Positions 17,733-25,533 are shown, counted from the first letter of the stretch. The stretch is DNA of 64,000 bases from Prochlorococcus sp. AG-347-L17 (GCA_003278925.1 QCCN01000001.1:124001-188000), one strand, 5' to 3'. Notes: generated from the letters alone by a model not told the origin. Program-made: numbers and translations.

Positions 17733-19136
17733 GTGAAATTCACAAGTAAGGTGTATAAGTTCAAAGATGCTTACAAAAAGCTATCAGTACCACAATTTAC
17801 TATTGTTACAGGCTTGTTTATTATTTGCATTGGAACTTTAATTTTGAGTTCACCATTATGTTCATCTTCAAAAGTTGGTTTGTGGGAAGCATTTTTTACA
17901 TCTACTTCTGCAATAACCGTTACTGGCTTAACCATAATAGATATTGGTGTTGATTTAAATTTCTTTGGTCAACTTTTCTTGGCTTTTATGCTTTTATCAG
18001 GTGGTCTAGGATTAATGGCAATTACAACATTTTTACAAGGGTTTGTTGTAAAGGGGACAAAGTTAAGAACTAGATTAGACAAAGGAAAGACTCTAGATGA
18101 ATTTGGGGTTGGAGGAATTGGTCGAACTTTTCAAAGCATTGCTATTACGGCGATTTGTATCATATCGATGGGCTCAATTGTTTTATATTCTTTTGGATTT
18201 GTAGAAATTCAAAATAATTGGGAAAGATTATGGTCCTCGATTTTTCACAGCATATCTGCTTATAACAATGCAGGATTTTCTTTAATGTCAAATAGTCTTC
18301 AAGACTATAGAACAAATTATTTGGTGAATAGTGTTTTTGTTTTTCTCATTGTTATGGGTGGATTGGGTTGGCGGGTTATTGATGATATTTGGAGTAATAA
18401 AAAAAATCTTTCTTATAAAAAATTAAGCCTTCATTCCAAACTAGTTATTAGGACAAGTTTGTCTCTAATGTTGTTTGGATCATTAGGATTCTTTATCACT
18501 GAATCATTGCTTAATAGTCAATTTTTTAATGATTTGAATTTGTTTGAACGGTTATTGTCATCAATCTTTGAGACAGTAAGTGCAAGAACTGCAGGCTTTA
18601 CAAATTATCCAATCTCCTTGAACTCCATATCCGATACTGGCCTATTGTTATTAATGACTTTGATGTTTATTGGAGCAAGTACTGGAGGTACTGGAGGAGG
18701 CATAAAAACAACTACATTTATTGCTTTAATGGCTGCAACAAGATCAACTTTAAGAGGTCAGAAAGATGTGATTATTAGTAATAGATTAATTTCAGATAAA
18801 GTTATTCTAAAGGCAGTTGGAATTACAGTTGGATCTTTGCTTTTTGTTCTTTTAATGGCAATGTTGCTAAGTACAACAAATACGTTTGTTAAGAAAGAAT
18901 CTTTCACATTCCTAGAAATTCTGTTCACCTGCATATCTGCATTTGCAACAGTTGGTTTTGATATCGGTTTAACTGCGAAATTAAATCATTTCGGTCAATT
19001 TATTCTTATTATCGGAATGTTTGTAGGCAGGCTTGGTATCCTTTTGCTTTTAAGTGCACTTTGGCAGGCTCTTTATAAGAGTAGAATAGATAGACAAAAG
19101 AGAATTGGCTATCCTAGGGCTGATCTTTATGTTTAG
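17733..19136 (+). CDS. ktrB: K+ transporter membrane subunit KtrB/TrkH type
   Basis: Forms the pore of a Ktr-type potassium uptake system in the plasma membrane. Four M1-P-M2 repeats are visible, and each pore loop keeps the selectivity-filter glycine: Gly65 in ITVTGLTI, Gly181 in YNNAGFSL, Gly288 in ARTAGFTN and Gly408 in FATVGFDI. Four glycines indicate K+ selectivity. Length is 467. The start is GTG at 17733, 4 bases after the permease stop. The regulatory subunit gene follows after 18 bases. No KtrE-like third subunit is adjacent. Annotation as TrkG/NtpJ would be the same family. Confidence 0.92.
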   Translation: MKFTSKVYKFKDAYKKLSVPQFTIVTGLFIICIGTLILSSPLCSSSKVGLWEAFFTSTSAITVTGLTIIDIGVDLNFFGQLFLAFMLLSGGLGLMAITTFLQGFVVKGTKLRTRLDKGKTLDEFGVGGIGRTFQSIAITAICIISMGSIVLYSFGFVEIQNNWERLWSSIFHSISAYNNAGFSLMSNSLQDYRTNYLVNSVFVFLIVMGGLGWRVIDDIWSNKKNLSYKKLSLHSKLVIRTSLSLMLFGSLGFFITESLLNSQFFNDLNLFERLLSSIFETVSARTAGFTNYPISLNSISDTGLLLLMTLMFIGASTGGTGGGIKTTTFIALMAATRSTLRGQKDVIISNRLISDKVILKAVGITVGSLLFVLLMAMLLSTTNTFVKKESFTFLEILFTCISAFATVGFDIGLTAKLNHFGQFILIIGMFVGRLGILLLLSALWQALYKSRIDRQKRIGYPRADLYV

Positions 19137-19154
19137 GATTGACTAAGTTTTATT

Positions 19155-19859
19155 ATGGCTGATTGGTGGCAGTGGTCTCAAAAGAGAGAAAAGGAAGCAC
19201 TCACTTTTGCAGTTGTTGGCGTTGGAAGATTTGGGACTGCTGTTTGTAGAGAACTTATAAGTAATGGTGCAGATGTTTTGGCTGCAGATTATTCGGAAAA
19301 AGCTATTGATGATTTGAGACAATTAGAACCTTCTATAGAAGCTAGAGTTGTAGATTGCACTGATGAAGAGTCTATGAAGGAATCTGGAATACTTGAAATG
19401 AATACCGTTGTGGTAGGTATAAGTGAACCTATTGAAGCAAGTATAACTACGACACTTATTGCTAAAGATAGTGAAGGTAGCAAAGTGAAAAGAGTAATAG
19501 CACGGGCTACGAGTGATTTGCACGAAAAAATGTTAAAAAGGGTGGGTGCAGACAAAGTTGTCTTCCCTTCCAGAATGCAAGGAGAGAGATTAGGTTTAGA
19601 ACTAGTGAGACCAAATTTAATTGAAAGATTGGAACTCGATAACCAAACGGGTATAGATGAAATCACTGTGCCAGAGGAATTTATAGGAAGATCTTTGAGA
19701 GATTTGAATTTGAGGAAAAATTATTTAGTTAATGTTCTTGCAGCAGGACCTGCTGAAGAGTTAACAGTTAATCCTCCAGCAAAATATATTTTGGAAAGAG
19801 GTAATATTTTGGTAGTGATGGGAAAAACTGCGGATTTACAGAAATTGCCTCAGAATTAA
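19155..19859 (+). CDS. ktrA: K+ transport regulatory subunit KtrA (RCK protein)
   Basis: Cytoplasmic nucleotide-sensing gate ring for the KtrB pore. A Rossmann RCK_N domain starts with VVGVGRFG, where the GxGxxG is Gly22-Gly24-Gly27, and Asp45 after the second strand suggests NAD(H)/ATP-type binding. An RCK_C domain occupies about residues 155-230 (EITVPEEFIGRSLRDLNL). A single RCK unit of 234 residues is KtrA-like, unlike the double TrkA of enterobacteria. It is the last gene of the permease-ktrB-ktrA run and ends 6 bases from a convergent gene. Confidence 0.93.
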   Translation: MADWWQWSQKREKEALTFAVVGVGRFGTAVCRELISNGADVLAADYSEKAIDDLRQLEPSIEARVVDCTDEESMKESGILEMNTVVVGISEPIEASITTTLIAKDSEGSKVKRVIARATSDLHEKMLKRVGADKVVFPSRMQGERLGLELVRPNLIERLELDNQTGIDEITVPEEFIGRSLRDLNLRKNYLVNVLAAGPAEELTVNPPAKYILERGNILVVMGKTADLQKLPQN

Positions 19860-19865
19860 CTATAT

Positions 19866-20168
19866 TTAATCAGATTTTTTATAGTATCTAATTCTTTGAG
19901 GGGCTCTTTTTAATCTTTTGACGCTTTGTTTTTCAAGTTCGTCCCTGAATTTATCGGTATTTAAATTATTTTCTGAGAAGAATGATTTACCCTCCTTCTC
20001 GAAGTATTGTTTTATACCCTCTTGTATTAACACTTTTGCCATATTACTAACTGTCCTAGATTCATTATTGGCTAAAATAGTTAATTGCTCACATATTAAT
20101 TCTGGAAGTACTACCTGAATTCTGGGAGATTTAGGCTTCCCATTAGTTGAGTTTTGCCGGGTAGCCAT
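19866..20168 (-). CDS. Ribbon-helix-helix (CopG/Arc-like) protein
   Basis: A 100-residue protein. Residues ~17-60 (PRIQVVLPELICEQLTILAN, then ESRTVSNMAKVLIQEGIKQY) have the strand-helix-helix pattern of ribbon-helix-helix DNA-binding proteins: a short strand with alternating polar residues, a Leu-rich helix, and a second helix starting at the S/T-V-S turn. The rest is basic and probably disordered. It is divergent from the gene at 20286, and the shared 117-base gap holds strong dyads, so autoregulation is plausible. A role as a DNA-binding regulator is inferred, not shown. Confidence 0.7.
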   Translation of the reverse strand: MATRQNSTNGKPKSPRIQVVLPELICEQLTILANNESRTVSNMAKVLIQEGIKQYFEKEGKSFFSENNLNTDKFRDELEKQSVKRLKRAPQRIRYYKKSD

Positions 20169-20181
20169 GAGTCAAAGTTGA

Positions 20182-20210
20182 TAACTGTTACTTATAAGTA
20201 TACACAGTTA
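20182..20210. promoter_or_regulatory. Dyad operator candidate upstream of the RHH gene
   Basis: A perfect 10-base palindrome, ACTTATAAGT (20190-20199), is flanked by inverted 7-base arms TAACTGT (20182-20188) and ACAGTTA (20204-20210). It begins 14 bases upstream of the start codon of the minus-strand RHH gene, in the divergent gap. Such nested symmetry is what dimeric ribbon-helix-helix repressors usually bind. Binding is inferred. Confidence 0.45.
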
Positions 20211-20235
20211 GTCAAGGATACTATCTTTGTGTATA
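20199..20235. repeat. Inverted repeat TATACACA / TGTGTATA
   Basis: Two 8-base arms in inverted orientation, TATACACA at 20199-20206 and TGTGTATA at 20228-20235, are separated by 21 bases. The left arm overlaps the neighbouring dyad at 20182-20210. The pair sits midway between two divergent genes and could be two operator half-sites or promoter elements for the rightward gene. Confidence 0.4.
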
Positions 20236-20285
20236 TTATTAGTAAGGAAATTAATGTCCGTATCAATTAATTGTTTTATTACCCC

Positions 20286-20624
20286 ATGAAAAATTCAAGA
20301 AAACTTGATTCTCCTAAAAGGTCGATAATTGATAAAAAGAAAAAAAGATTAGTGAATTCTGATTCTCACGACAACGAAAATACTGATGTTTTGGTATCAG
20401 CTGTAATAAGTCCATATTTGTTAACTCATCTTCACCATATTCTTCAGCAATCTGAATACTATGCTCAAAAAGATGGCAGAAAATCACACGCAGCTAACTT
20501 TGCGAAATTAAGAAAAGTTTTGTGTTTAGACGCAAGAAGTATGGCAGATGCCTCTGCAAAAGAAATAAAAGATGCCGATAATGATTTATCGATTAATAAA
20601 TATAATGAACAAAATGTAGCTTGA
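20286..20624 (+). CDS. Conserved hypothetical protein, 112 aa
   Basis: I take the ATG at 20286 (MKNSRKLDSP); the frame is open to an ATG at 20271 that would add five residues. The N-terminal third is very basic and Ser-rich, probably disordered. The core, from about residue 40 (AVISPYLLTHLHHILQQSEYYAQ) to 95, is helical with two conserved-looking His and a KLRKVLCLDARSMADASAKE helix. I do not recognise a characterised family. It is followed after 34 bases by the Nif11-like gene and is probably in one transcript with it. Confidence 0.65.
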   Translation: MKNSRKLDSPKRSIIDKKKKRLVNSDSHDNENTDVLVSAVISPYLLTHLHHILQQSEYYAQKDGRKSHAANFAKLRKVLCLDARSMADASAKEIKDADNDLSINKYNEQNVA

Positions 20625-20658
20625 AGTAATAATCTATAAGTAAATAGATTTTTAAAAA

Positions 20659-20889
20659 ATGTCCAGTAATGCAGAAAAACTCTATAAGTTAATAGCTAAC
20701 GATACTAAAAAGAAACAAAGTTTATTTATGACAGCCTTAACAAATCCCAAAAAAGCTTTAGATAAAATATGCGATATTGGCAATGAGTTAAATATTGCTG
20801 TGACTAAAGAAGAGGTTATTGAATATTTAAGTACTATTGATGACGAGGCAACTAAAATGTGGTTAATTAAGGCTCGAGGAGGTCTTTAA
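20659..20889 (+). CDS. Nif11-like domain protein, 76 aa
   Basis: The helical pattern (EKLYKLIANDTKKKQSLFMT, then NPKKALDKICDIGNELNIAV and TKEEVIEYLS) resembles the Nif11 family: a short first helix, a 'D-P/K-x-x-L' turn, a second helix and a 'Gly/Asn-ho-x-V-T/S-x-E-E' turn. The last residues are KARGGL, so a Gly-Gly lies almost at the C-terminus. In peptide-toxin systems Nif11 leaders end with GG before a core peptide; here there is no core and no modifying enzyme nearby. It may be a stand-alone regulator or small helper. Assignment is by pattern only. Confidence 0.55.
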   Translation: MSSNAEKLYKLIANDTKKKQSLFMTALTNPKKALDKICDIGNELNIAVTKEEVIEYLSTIDDEATKMWLIKARGGL

Positions 20890-21043
20890 GTAAAGGTTTC
20901 GAATAATTATTATTTGGATCAGTAATAGTTTTAATTCTTTTATCGTAGCCACCTCCGCCAGCTAAAGTCCAAAAAAACCAGTAACTTGGAATCGCAAGAG
21001 CCGCAGCTATGAAAATTACTGCAATTTGTTCTATTCTTTTCAT
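20867..21043 (-). CDS. Small single-span membrane protein, 58 aa
   Basis: Read directly from the reverse strand: ATG at 21043, start MKRIEQIAVIFIAAALAIPS, stop at 20867-20869. Residues ~5-28 form one hydrophobic helix (ending in SYWFFWTLAG), followed by GGGGYDKR and a polar tail. The frame is clean and the N-terminus looks like a thylakoid or plasma-membrane small subunit, but I do not recognise it. Its 3' end overlaps the convergent Nif11-like gene by 23 bases. Absence of stops plus the well-formed transmembrane helix support a real gene. Confidence 0.55.
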   Translation of the reverse strand: MKRIEQIAVIFIAAALAIPSYWFFWTLAGGGGYDKRIKTITDPNNNYSKPLLKDLLEP

Positions 21044-21115
21044 GATTTAATTTTATTCCACAAAATTTTTTTTAGTAAATAAGCCACAGATTTTGTAAAT
21101 TCTATTTTTAAAACA

Positions 21116-22744
21116 GTGATTAGATTCGAAGGTGTAAGCAAAATTTATTCTACAGATGTTGTTTTAAAAAATATTAATTGGGAGATTAAGAAAGGAGAAA
21201 AAGTTGGCTTAGTTGGTTCTAATGGTGCAGGTAAATCAACCCAATTTAAGATTTTAATTGGAGAGGAAGAGCAAACGAGTGGAACCATCATTAAAGAGGG
21301 AAATCCTAAAATTGCACATTTAAAGCAAGAGTTTGATTGTAATTTGAATTTTTCAGTAAGACAAGAATTAGAAAGTTCTTTTAAAGATATACAAATTGTT
21401 GCCATTAAACTTTTAGAAATTGAGAACAAAATGAAATCGTTGGATGTAAAAAAACATTCTGATGAACTTGAAATATTTGTAAATCAACTCGCAAAATATC
21501 AAGCAAAATTTGAAGCTTTAGGTGGTTATCAAATGCAATCTGACGTAGAAAAAATATTACCAAAATTAGGCTTTTCTATAGAAGATGCTGATAAATTAGT
21601 TGGCAATTTTTCAGGTGGTTGGCAGATGAAAGTTGCACTTGGAAAAATAATCTTGCAAAAACCTGATTTGCTTTTACTGGATGAACCAACCAATCATTTA
21701 GATTTAGATACTATTTTCTGGTTGGAAGAGTATCTATCTTCGCTTAAGATTGCAGTTATTATAATTAGCCATGATAGATATTTCTTAGATAAATTATGTA
21801 AAAAAATAATTTTTGTAAATAGAGGAACATCTGAAATATATAATGGGAACTACTCGTTTTTTGTCGAACAGAAATCTTTAAATGAAGAATCACAATATAA
21901 GGCATTTCAATTGCAACAAAAAGAAATTGAATTACAGAAGAGGTATATAGATAGATTTAGAGCTAGTGCAACTAGAAGTTCTCAAGCAAAGAGTAGAGAA
22001 AAACAATTAAAAAAGATTTCAAAAATTGAGACTCCTACTGCAAAATCAAAAAGTCCTTTTTTTAATTTTCCAGAGTGCCCTCGCTCAGGAAAATTAGTTC
22101 TAAATATCAAAAATTTGTCTCATAGTTTTGAGGATAAAATTCTTTTTTTAGATATTAATTTAAAAATTTCTTCTGGGGAGAAAATAGCAATATTAGGACC
22201 TAATGGCTGCGGTAAATCAACATTACTTAAAATTATTATGAAAAAAATATCTCCTGAAATCGGAGAAATTAAGCTTGGTAAACATAATATAATTACTAGC
22301 TATTATGAACAGAATCAGGCTGAAGCACTTTCACTCGACGAAAGGGTTATTGATTTAATATTTAAGAAGTCTCCTGAATGGTCACAAAAAAAAGTAAGAA
22401 CATTTTTAGGAGGTTTTGGCTTTCAAAATGAAACTGTTTTTAAATATATTAAACAACTCAGTGGGGGAGAAAAGGCAAGATTAGCATTGGCGCTCATGAT
22501 TATTAATCCTAGTAATTTTCTTCTTTTGGACGAGCCAACTAATCATTTAGATCTGCAATCTAAGGAAAACTTAGAATTAGCAATAAAAAATTATAAAGGT
22601 TCATTATTAATCATTTCTCATGATCGGTATTTTATTTCAAAGGTCGCAAATAGAATTGTCGAAATTAAAGATTCAAAGTTATTTTCATATGATGGTAATT
22701 ACGAATATTTTTTAGAAAAAACTCAAAGCCATAAAAAGATTTGA
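21116..22744 (+). CDS. ABC-F type ATPase (Uup/EttA family)
   Basis: Soluble protein with two ABC domains and no membrane helices, a class that acts on ribosomes. First Walker A GSNGAGKST at 34-42 and second GPNGCGKST at 361-369; signatures FSGGWQMKV and LSGGEKARL; Walker B LLLLDEPTNHLDLDT and FLLLDEPTNHLDLQS. The linker between the domains (~245-325) is Lys/Arg-rich (RYIDRFRASATRSSQAKSRE), as expected for the P-site tRNA interaction motif region. Length is 542. The start is GTG at 21116. The exact subfamily (Uup, EttA, YbiT) cannot be fixed by eye. Confidence 0.92.
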   Translation: MIRFEGVSKIYSTDVVLKNINWEIKKGEKVGLVGSNGAGKSTQFKILIGEEEQTSGTIIKEGNPKIAHLKQEFDCNLNFSVRQELESSFKDIQIVAIKLLEIENKMKSLDVKKHSDELEIFVNQLAKYQAKFEALGGYQMQSDVEKILPKLGFSIEDADKLVGNFSGGWQMKVALGKIILQKPDLLLLDEPTNHLDLDTIFWLEEYLSSLKIAVIIISHDRYFLDKLCKKIIFVNRGTSEIYNGNYSFFVEQKSLNEESQYKAFQLQQKEIELQKRYIDRFRASATRSSQAKSREKQLKKISKIETPTAKSKSPFFNFPECPRSGKLVLNIKNLSHSFEDKILFLDINLKISSGEKIAILGPNGCGKSTLLKIIMKKISPEIGEIKLGKHNIITSYYEQNQAEALSLDERVIDLIFKKSPEWSQKKVRTFLGGFGFQNETVFKYIKQLSGGEKARLALALMIINPSNFLLLDEPTNHLDLQSKENLELAIKNYKGSLLIISHDRYFISKVANRIVEIKDSKLFSYDGNYEYFLEKTQSHKKI

Positions 22745-22854
22745 TTACTTTTAATAAAATTTAAATTTGGCTAAGTAAGATCACTCATTTATCTTTACAT
22801 AGTTTACCTTCCCTTATTAATCTTAAAATACAAAAATAAGTTTAAATAATTTAA

Positions 22855-22998
22855 ATGAAAAATTACGATTTCAAAGAAAAACATTTTCAAATATCTGATC
22901 CTATTGAAAGTTATTTTGAATGCATCACTACCTGTGACATAAGGGATGGTAGATGTATTTCTAGGTGTGTGGAAATACTTAAACAGAATGACAATTAA
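22855..22998 (+). CDS. Small twin-CX3C protein, 47 aa
   Basis: Read directly: ATG at 22855, TAA at 22996-22998. The protein contains Cys23, Cys27, Cys34 and Cys38, that is CX3C-X6-CX3C, in the segment CITTCDIRDGRCISRC. Paired CX3C motifs on two short helices suit either two disulfides or one metal site. The rest is polar and no signal peptide is present. I know no named family for it. It ends 5 bases before the convergent htrA gene. The regular cysteine spacing argues against a chance ORF. Confidence 0.6.
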   Translation: MKNYDFKEKHFQISDPIESYFECITTCDIRDGRCISRCVEILKQNDN

Positions 22999-23003
22999 AT
23001 CTT

Positions 23004-24125
23004 TTAGTTATTTTGTAGATTAGTTATATCAGTTGGTATTACTTTTAATTGAATAAATTTATTCCTACGCTTCAATAATATATTTACTTGTTTATTAATA
23101 CCGTTTTTACTTATTTGGTCTATAACGTCTGATGCTGTTTCAATATTTTTATTGCCGACTTTAATTATAGTATCTTCTATCATGATTCCACTCTTTTCAG
23201 CTGGGCTGTTCGGTACTACATATCCAACTTTTACGGAATTATTTTTTCTCTCAGAATTCTTTTCTTCTATTAGGCTAATCCCGATCATGGGATGTATTAC
23301 TTTTCCATTTTTTATAAGTTGATAGGCAATTTCCTTAGCTTTATTAATTGGGATTGCGAAACTCAAACCCGCTCCTGGACCTGATCTTATCAAGGTATTA
23401 ATACCAATTACTTCTCCCTCGCTATTCAATAGTGGTCCTCCAGAATTGCCAGGATTAATAGCTGCGTCTGTTTGTATCAATTCAAGCTTTTTATCATATA
23501 TTCCTAATTGATTAACGTTTCTATTTAGATTACTAATAATTCCAAGGGTAACTGTGTTTTCCAGTCCGAATGGATTTCCAACTGCTATGGCCCAATCTCC
23601 AACTTTAATCTTTGCCGAATTGCCCAATTTGGCTTTTGGCCAAGGTCCTTTCCCTTCAATTTTTAGAACTGCTAAATCAGTAAAAAAGTCTTGCCCTATT
23701 AGTTTTGCTTCAAATTTTTTGCCATTGGTTAAACCAACAATCACTTTATCTGATCTATTCACAACATGAGCATTGGTCATTATGAGTCCATCTGCAAATA
23801 TAAATCCACTCCCTTGGCTTTGCTCTATTCTAGGCCGATTGTCATTAGGTAAATCTAACCCAAAAAATCTTTCAAAATATGGGTCAATAAATAGTTGAGA
23901 ATTTCTAGGAAATTTTCTTTTTTTAACATATCTTTGAGTATCAATTGTCACAACAGCGGCACCAGTTCTTTCGACAGCTTTAGTTATGAAAGATTTGTTT
24001 GAATATAAATTAACTTCATTAATTTTTGGTTTACTTAATGGTTGGGATATTACTCTTGCAGAAAATGTAATGCCCACTGTAATTAATGAGGCTAGTATTA
24101 ATGGCTTTGGGATGTATCTTTTCAA
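23004..24125 (-). CDS. HtrA/DegP-type serine protease with one PDZ domain
   Basis: Periplasmic or lumenal stress protease of the cyanobacterial HhoA/HhoB/HtrA group. A signal-anchor-like hydrophobic stretch is at about 8-24. The catalytic triad is readable: His120 in MTNAHVV, Asp150 in TDLAVLK and Ser228 in PGNSGGPL. One PDZ domain is at about 270-365 (GYVVPNSPAEKSGIMIEDTI). Length is 373. The only possible start near the signal sequence is TTG at 24125; reading upstream gives no ATG before a stop. It degrades or refolds damaged exported proteins. Which of the three paralogues it is cannot be told here. Confidence 0.92.
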   Translation of the reverse strand: MKRYIPKPLILASLITVGITFSARVISQPLSKPKINEVNLYSNKSFITKAVERTGAAVVTIDTQRYVKKRKFPRNSQLFIDPYFERFFGLDLPNDNRPRIEQSQGSGFIFADGLIMTNAHVVNRSDKVIVGLTNGKKFEAKLIGQDFFTDLAVLKIEGKGPWPKAKLGNSAKIKVGDWAIAVGNPFGLENTVTLGIISNLNRNVNQLGIYDKKLELIQTDAAINPGNSGGPLLNSEGEVIGINTLIRSGPGAGLSFAIPINKAKEIAYQLIKNGKVIHPMIGISLIEEKNSERKNNSVKVGYVVPNSPAEKSGIMIEDTIIKVGNKNIETASDVIDQISKNGINKQVNILLKRRNKFIQLKVIPTDITNLQNN

Positions 24126-24273
24126 TTTTAATTTTTTATGTTTTGCGAGAGATTTAATGCACTTTATTTAGTGTAATTTAAATATAACTACTTAATAAAT
24201 TAATTTAATCTAGAGAATAATTTATTAACTAAAAATAGCTAAATTTCTTTTTTTCGGGCTATGATATTAGACA

Positions 24274-24279
24274 TATAAT
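24274..24279 (+). promoter_or_regulatory. -10 element candidate for the DUF2973 gene
   Basis: A perfect TATAAT lies at 24274-24279, 19 bases upstream of the ATG at 24299, giving a short leader. No good -35 is seen 16-18 bases upstream (TTTTCG), which is common in AT-rich cyanobacterial promoters. Confidence 0.35.
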
Positions 24280-24298
24280 TAATTTATTTATAAGTTTG

Positions 24299-24562
24299 AT
24301 GACTATTCTATTTCCAATCATATATTCTGCGGCCTTAACTTATTTAGTTTGGAAAGCATTTAAAGTAATGTCCAATGGTTGGGGTATAAGCGATAATAAA
24401 AATATACGTTTCAATAGTTCCAGTTTTAAGCAAAAAAAATACACAATACATCCAGAACTTTTAGATAAATCAGGAAACATAACAGAAGAGGAGCTCTTAA
24501 CAGTAAGATTTTCGAATGACAATGACTCTACATTAGAAGAAAAAGGTTCAACAACTGATTAA
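24299..24562 (+). CDS. DUF2973 family membrane protein
   Basis: An 87-residue protein starting MTILFPIIYSAALTYLVWKAF. One membrane helix at about 2-22 is followed by a polar domain with YTIHPELLDKSGNITEEELLTVRF, the conserved core of the cyanobacterial DUF2973 family (HPELLD...G.I..EELL.VRF). Function is unknown. The ATG at 24299 is preferred over the overlapping TTG one codon earlier. It is followed after 24 bases by another conserved gene, probably in the same transcript. Confidence 0.75.
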   Translation: MTILFPIIYSAALTYLVWKAFKVMSNGWGISDNKNIRFNSSSFKQKKYTIHPELLDKSGNITEEELLTVRFSNDNDSTLEEKGSTTD

Positions 24563-24586
24563 TCAAAATACATTTAAGGAAAAAAA

Positions 24587-24970
24587 TTGGAATTAAGAAC
24601 AAAAATTGTTTCAGCGGTAATAAGATCTCTCAAATTGCCACCAAGGTTTCGTTTGAAAATGGTTAAAGAAGATCCAGTGAGACTTGAATTAAGTCTTACC
24701 CCTTCTTACGGTAAAAATCCAGTTATCGTTGGTATAGTTGAATCTTTAGACTTAGTCGCGCGAAGAGATAGAGAAGGTAGATTACCCAGAGATCTTCAAG
24801 GGACTTGGGACTGGACTGTAAGGCATGGAAAAGTTAGTACTGGTGGTTGGAATCCTATGTTAAAAGAGGCATTGCAAACAATGTTTGACACAGGATTGCC
24901 AGCAATTGTTTATGAGGAATTAACTGGAGATGAGTATCGACCTGTTGATGGTGTAAGACATGTTAAATAA
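24587..24970 (+). CDS. Conserved cyanobacterial protein, 127 aa
   Basis: The sequence is well structured and highly charged, with segments that look strongly conserved (KLPPRFRLKMVKEDPVRLEL; ARRDREGRLPRDLQGTWDW; HGKVSTGGWNPMLKEAL), but I know no assigned function. There is no signal peptide or membrane helix. The start is TTG at 24587 with AAGGA about 8 bases upstream; the first ATG in frame would remove 24 conserved-looking residues, so TTG is preferred. It lies between the DUF2973 gene and an hli gene. Confidence 0.75.
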   Translation: MELRTKIVSAVIRSLKLPPRFRLKMVKEDPVRLELSLTPSYGKNPVIVGIVESLDLVARRDREGRLPRDLQGTWDWTVRHGKVSTGGWNPMLKEALQTMFDTGLPAIVYEELTGDEYRPVDGVRHVK

Positions 24971-25040
24971 ATAATTGATTTATTTATCATAAATTCTTCC
25001 TTAAAACGTTAAAATGATTTGATAGATAATCTAGTTAATT

Positions 25041-25187
25041 ATGAATAATGACAATCAACCAAGATTTGGCTTTGTAAATTTTGCAGAAACCTGGAATGGC
25101 CGTATGGCTATGATGGGGATTTTGATTGGTCTTGGTACTGAATTAATTACTGGACAAAGTATTCTTAGACAAATTGGAATTGGTTAA
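25041..25187 (+). CDS. hli: High-light-inducible protein (Hli/Scp), 48 aa
   Basis: Read directly: ATG at 25041, stop at 25185-25187. The chlorophyll-binding motif ExWNGRxAMxG is present as ETWNGRMAMMG at residues 16-26, followed by one membrane helix and the TGQ end typical of Hlips (ELITGQSILRQIG). One-helix proteins of this type bind chlorophyll and carotenoid, protect photosystems and assist chlorophyll handling under light stress. At 48 residues it is among the short Prochlorococcus forms. It stands alone, 70 bases after the preceding gene. Confidence 0.93.
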   Translation: MNNDNQPRFGFVNFAETWNGRMAMMGILIGLGTELITGQSILRQIGIG

Positions 25188-25191
25188 TATT

Positions 25192-25533
25192 TTACTTTAC
25201 TTCTTCTGCTTTCACTTCAATGGTACTTTCACTAGGTTTTTTATCTAATTGACTACTCTTCTTTATATTTTCTAAATCTGCCCCACAATTCATGCAGGTT
25301 TCACTTAAACCTAGTGATATTGCTCCACAATTACTGCATGTATTAATTTTAGATTTAAAAGAATTAAAACCTATAAACATTAAAGCTAATAATAGAAGAG
25401 GAATTAAAAATAAAAGAAGTAGGATATTTCCAATAAAGCTAATGAAAAAGTTTAATCCAAAAATTGGAATAACGATAAGTATTATTAATGAGTAGGTAAG
25501 AAGATTTTTATTTGCTTTAAGAAAATAATTCAC
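25192..25533 (-). CDS. Membrane protein with C-terminal zinc ribbon
   Basis: A 113-residue protein with two adjacent membrane helices (~13-31 and ~33-56) and a cytoplasmic zinc ribbon: Cys66 and Cys69 in TCSNCG, Cys80 and Cys83 in TCMNCG. The C-terminal tail is acidic and Lys-rich. Function is unknown; the knuckle pair may bind one Zn. It is followed downstream by nothing on its strand, and 11 bases separate its start from the stop of the YihY/BrkB gene, so the two are probably co-transcribed. Confidence 0.7.
   Translation of the reverse strand: MNYFLKANKNLLTYSLIILIVIPIFGLNFFISFIGNILLLLFLIPLLLLALMFIGFNSFKSKINTCSNCGAISLGLSETCMNCGADLENIKKSSQLDKKPSESTIEVKAEEVK

Noticed and set aside
19289-19666. 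Minus-strand ORF of 125 codons inside ktrA
   Set aside because: Antisense shadow; Ser-rich sequence without domain pattern, opposite a clear RCK protein.
20659-20889. Lanthipeptide (prochlorosin) precursor
   Set aside because: There is no core peptide after the Gly-Gly and no modifying or export gene nearby.
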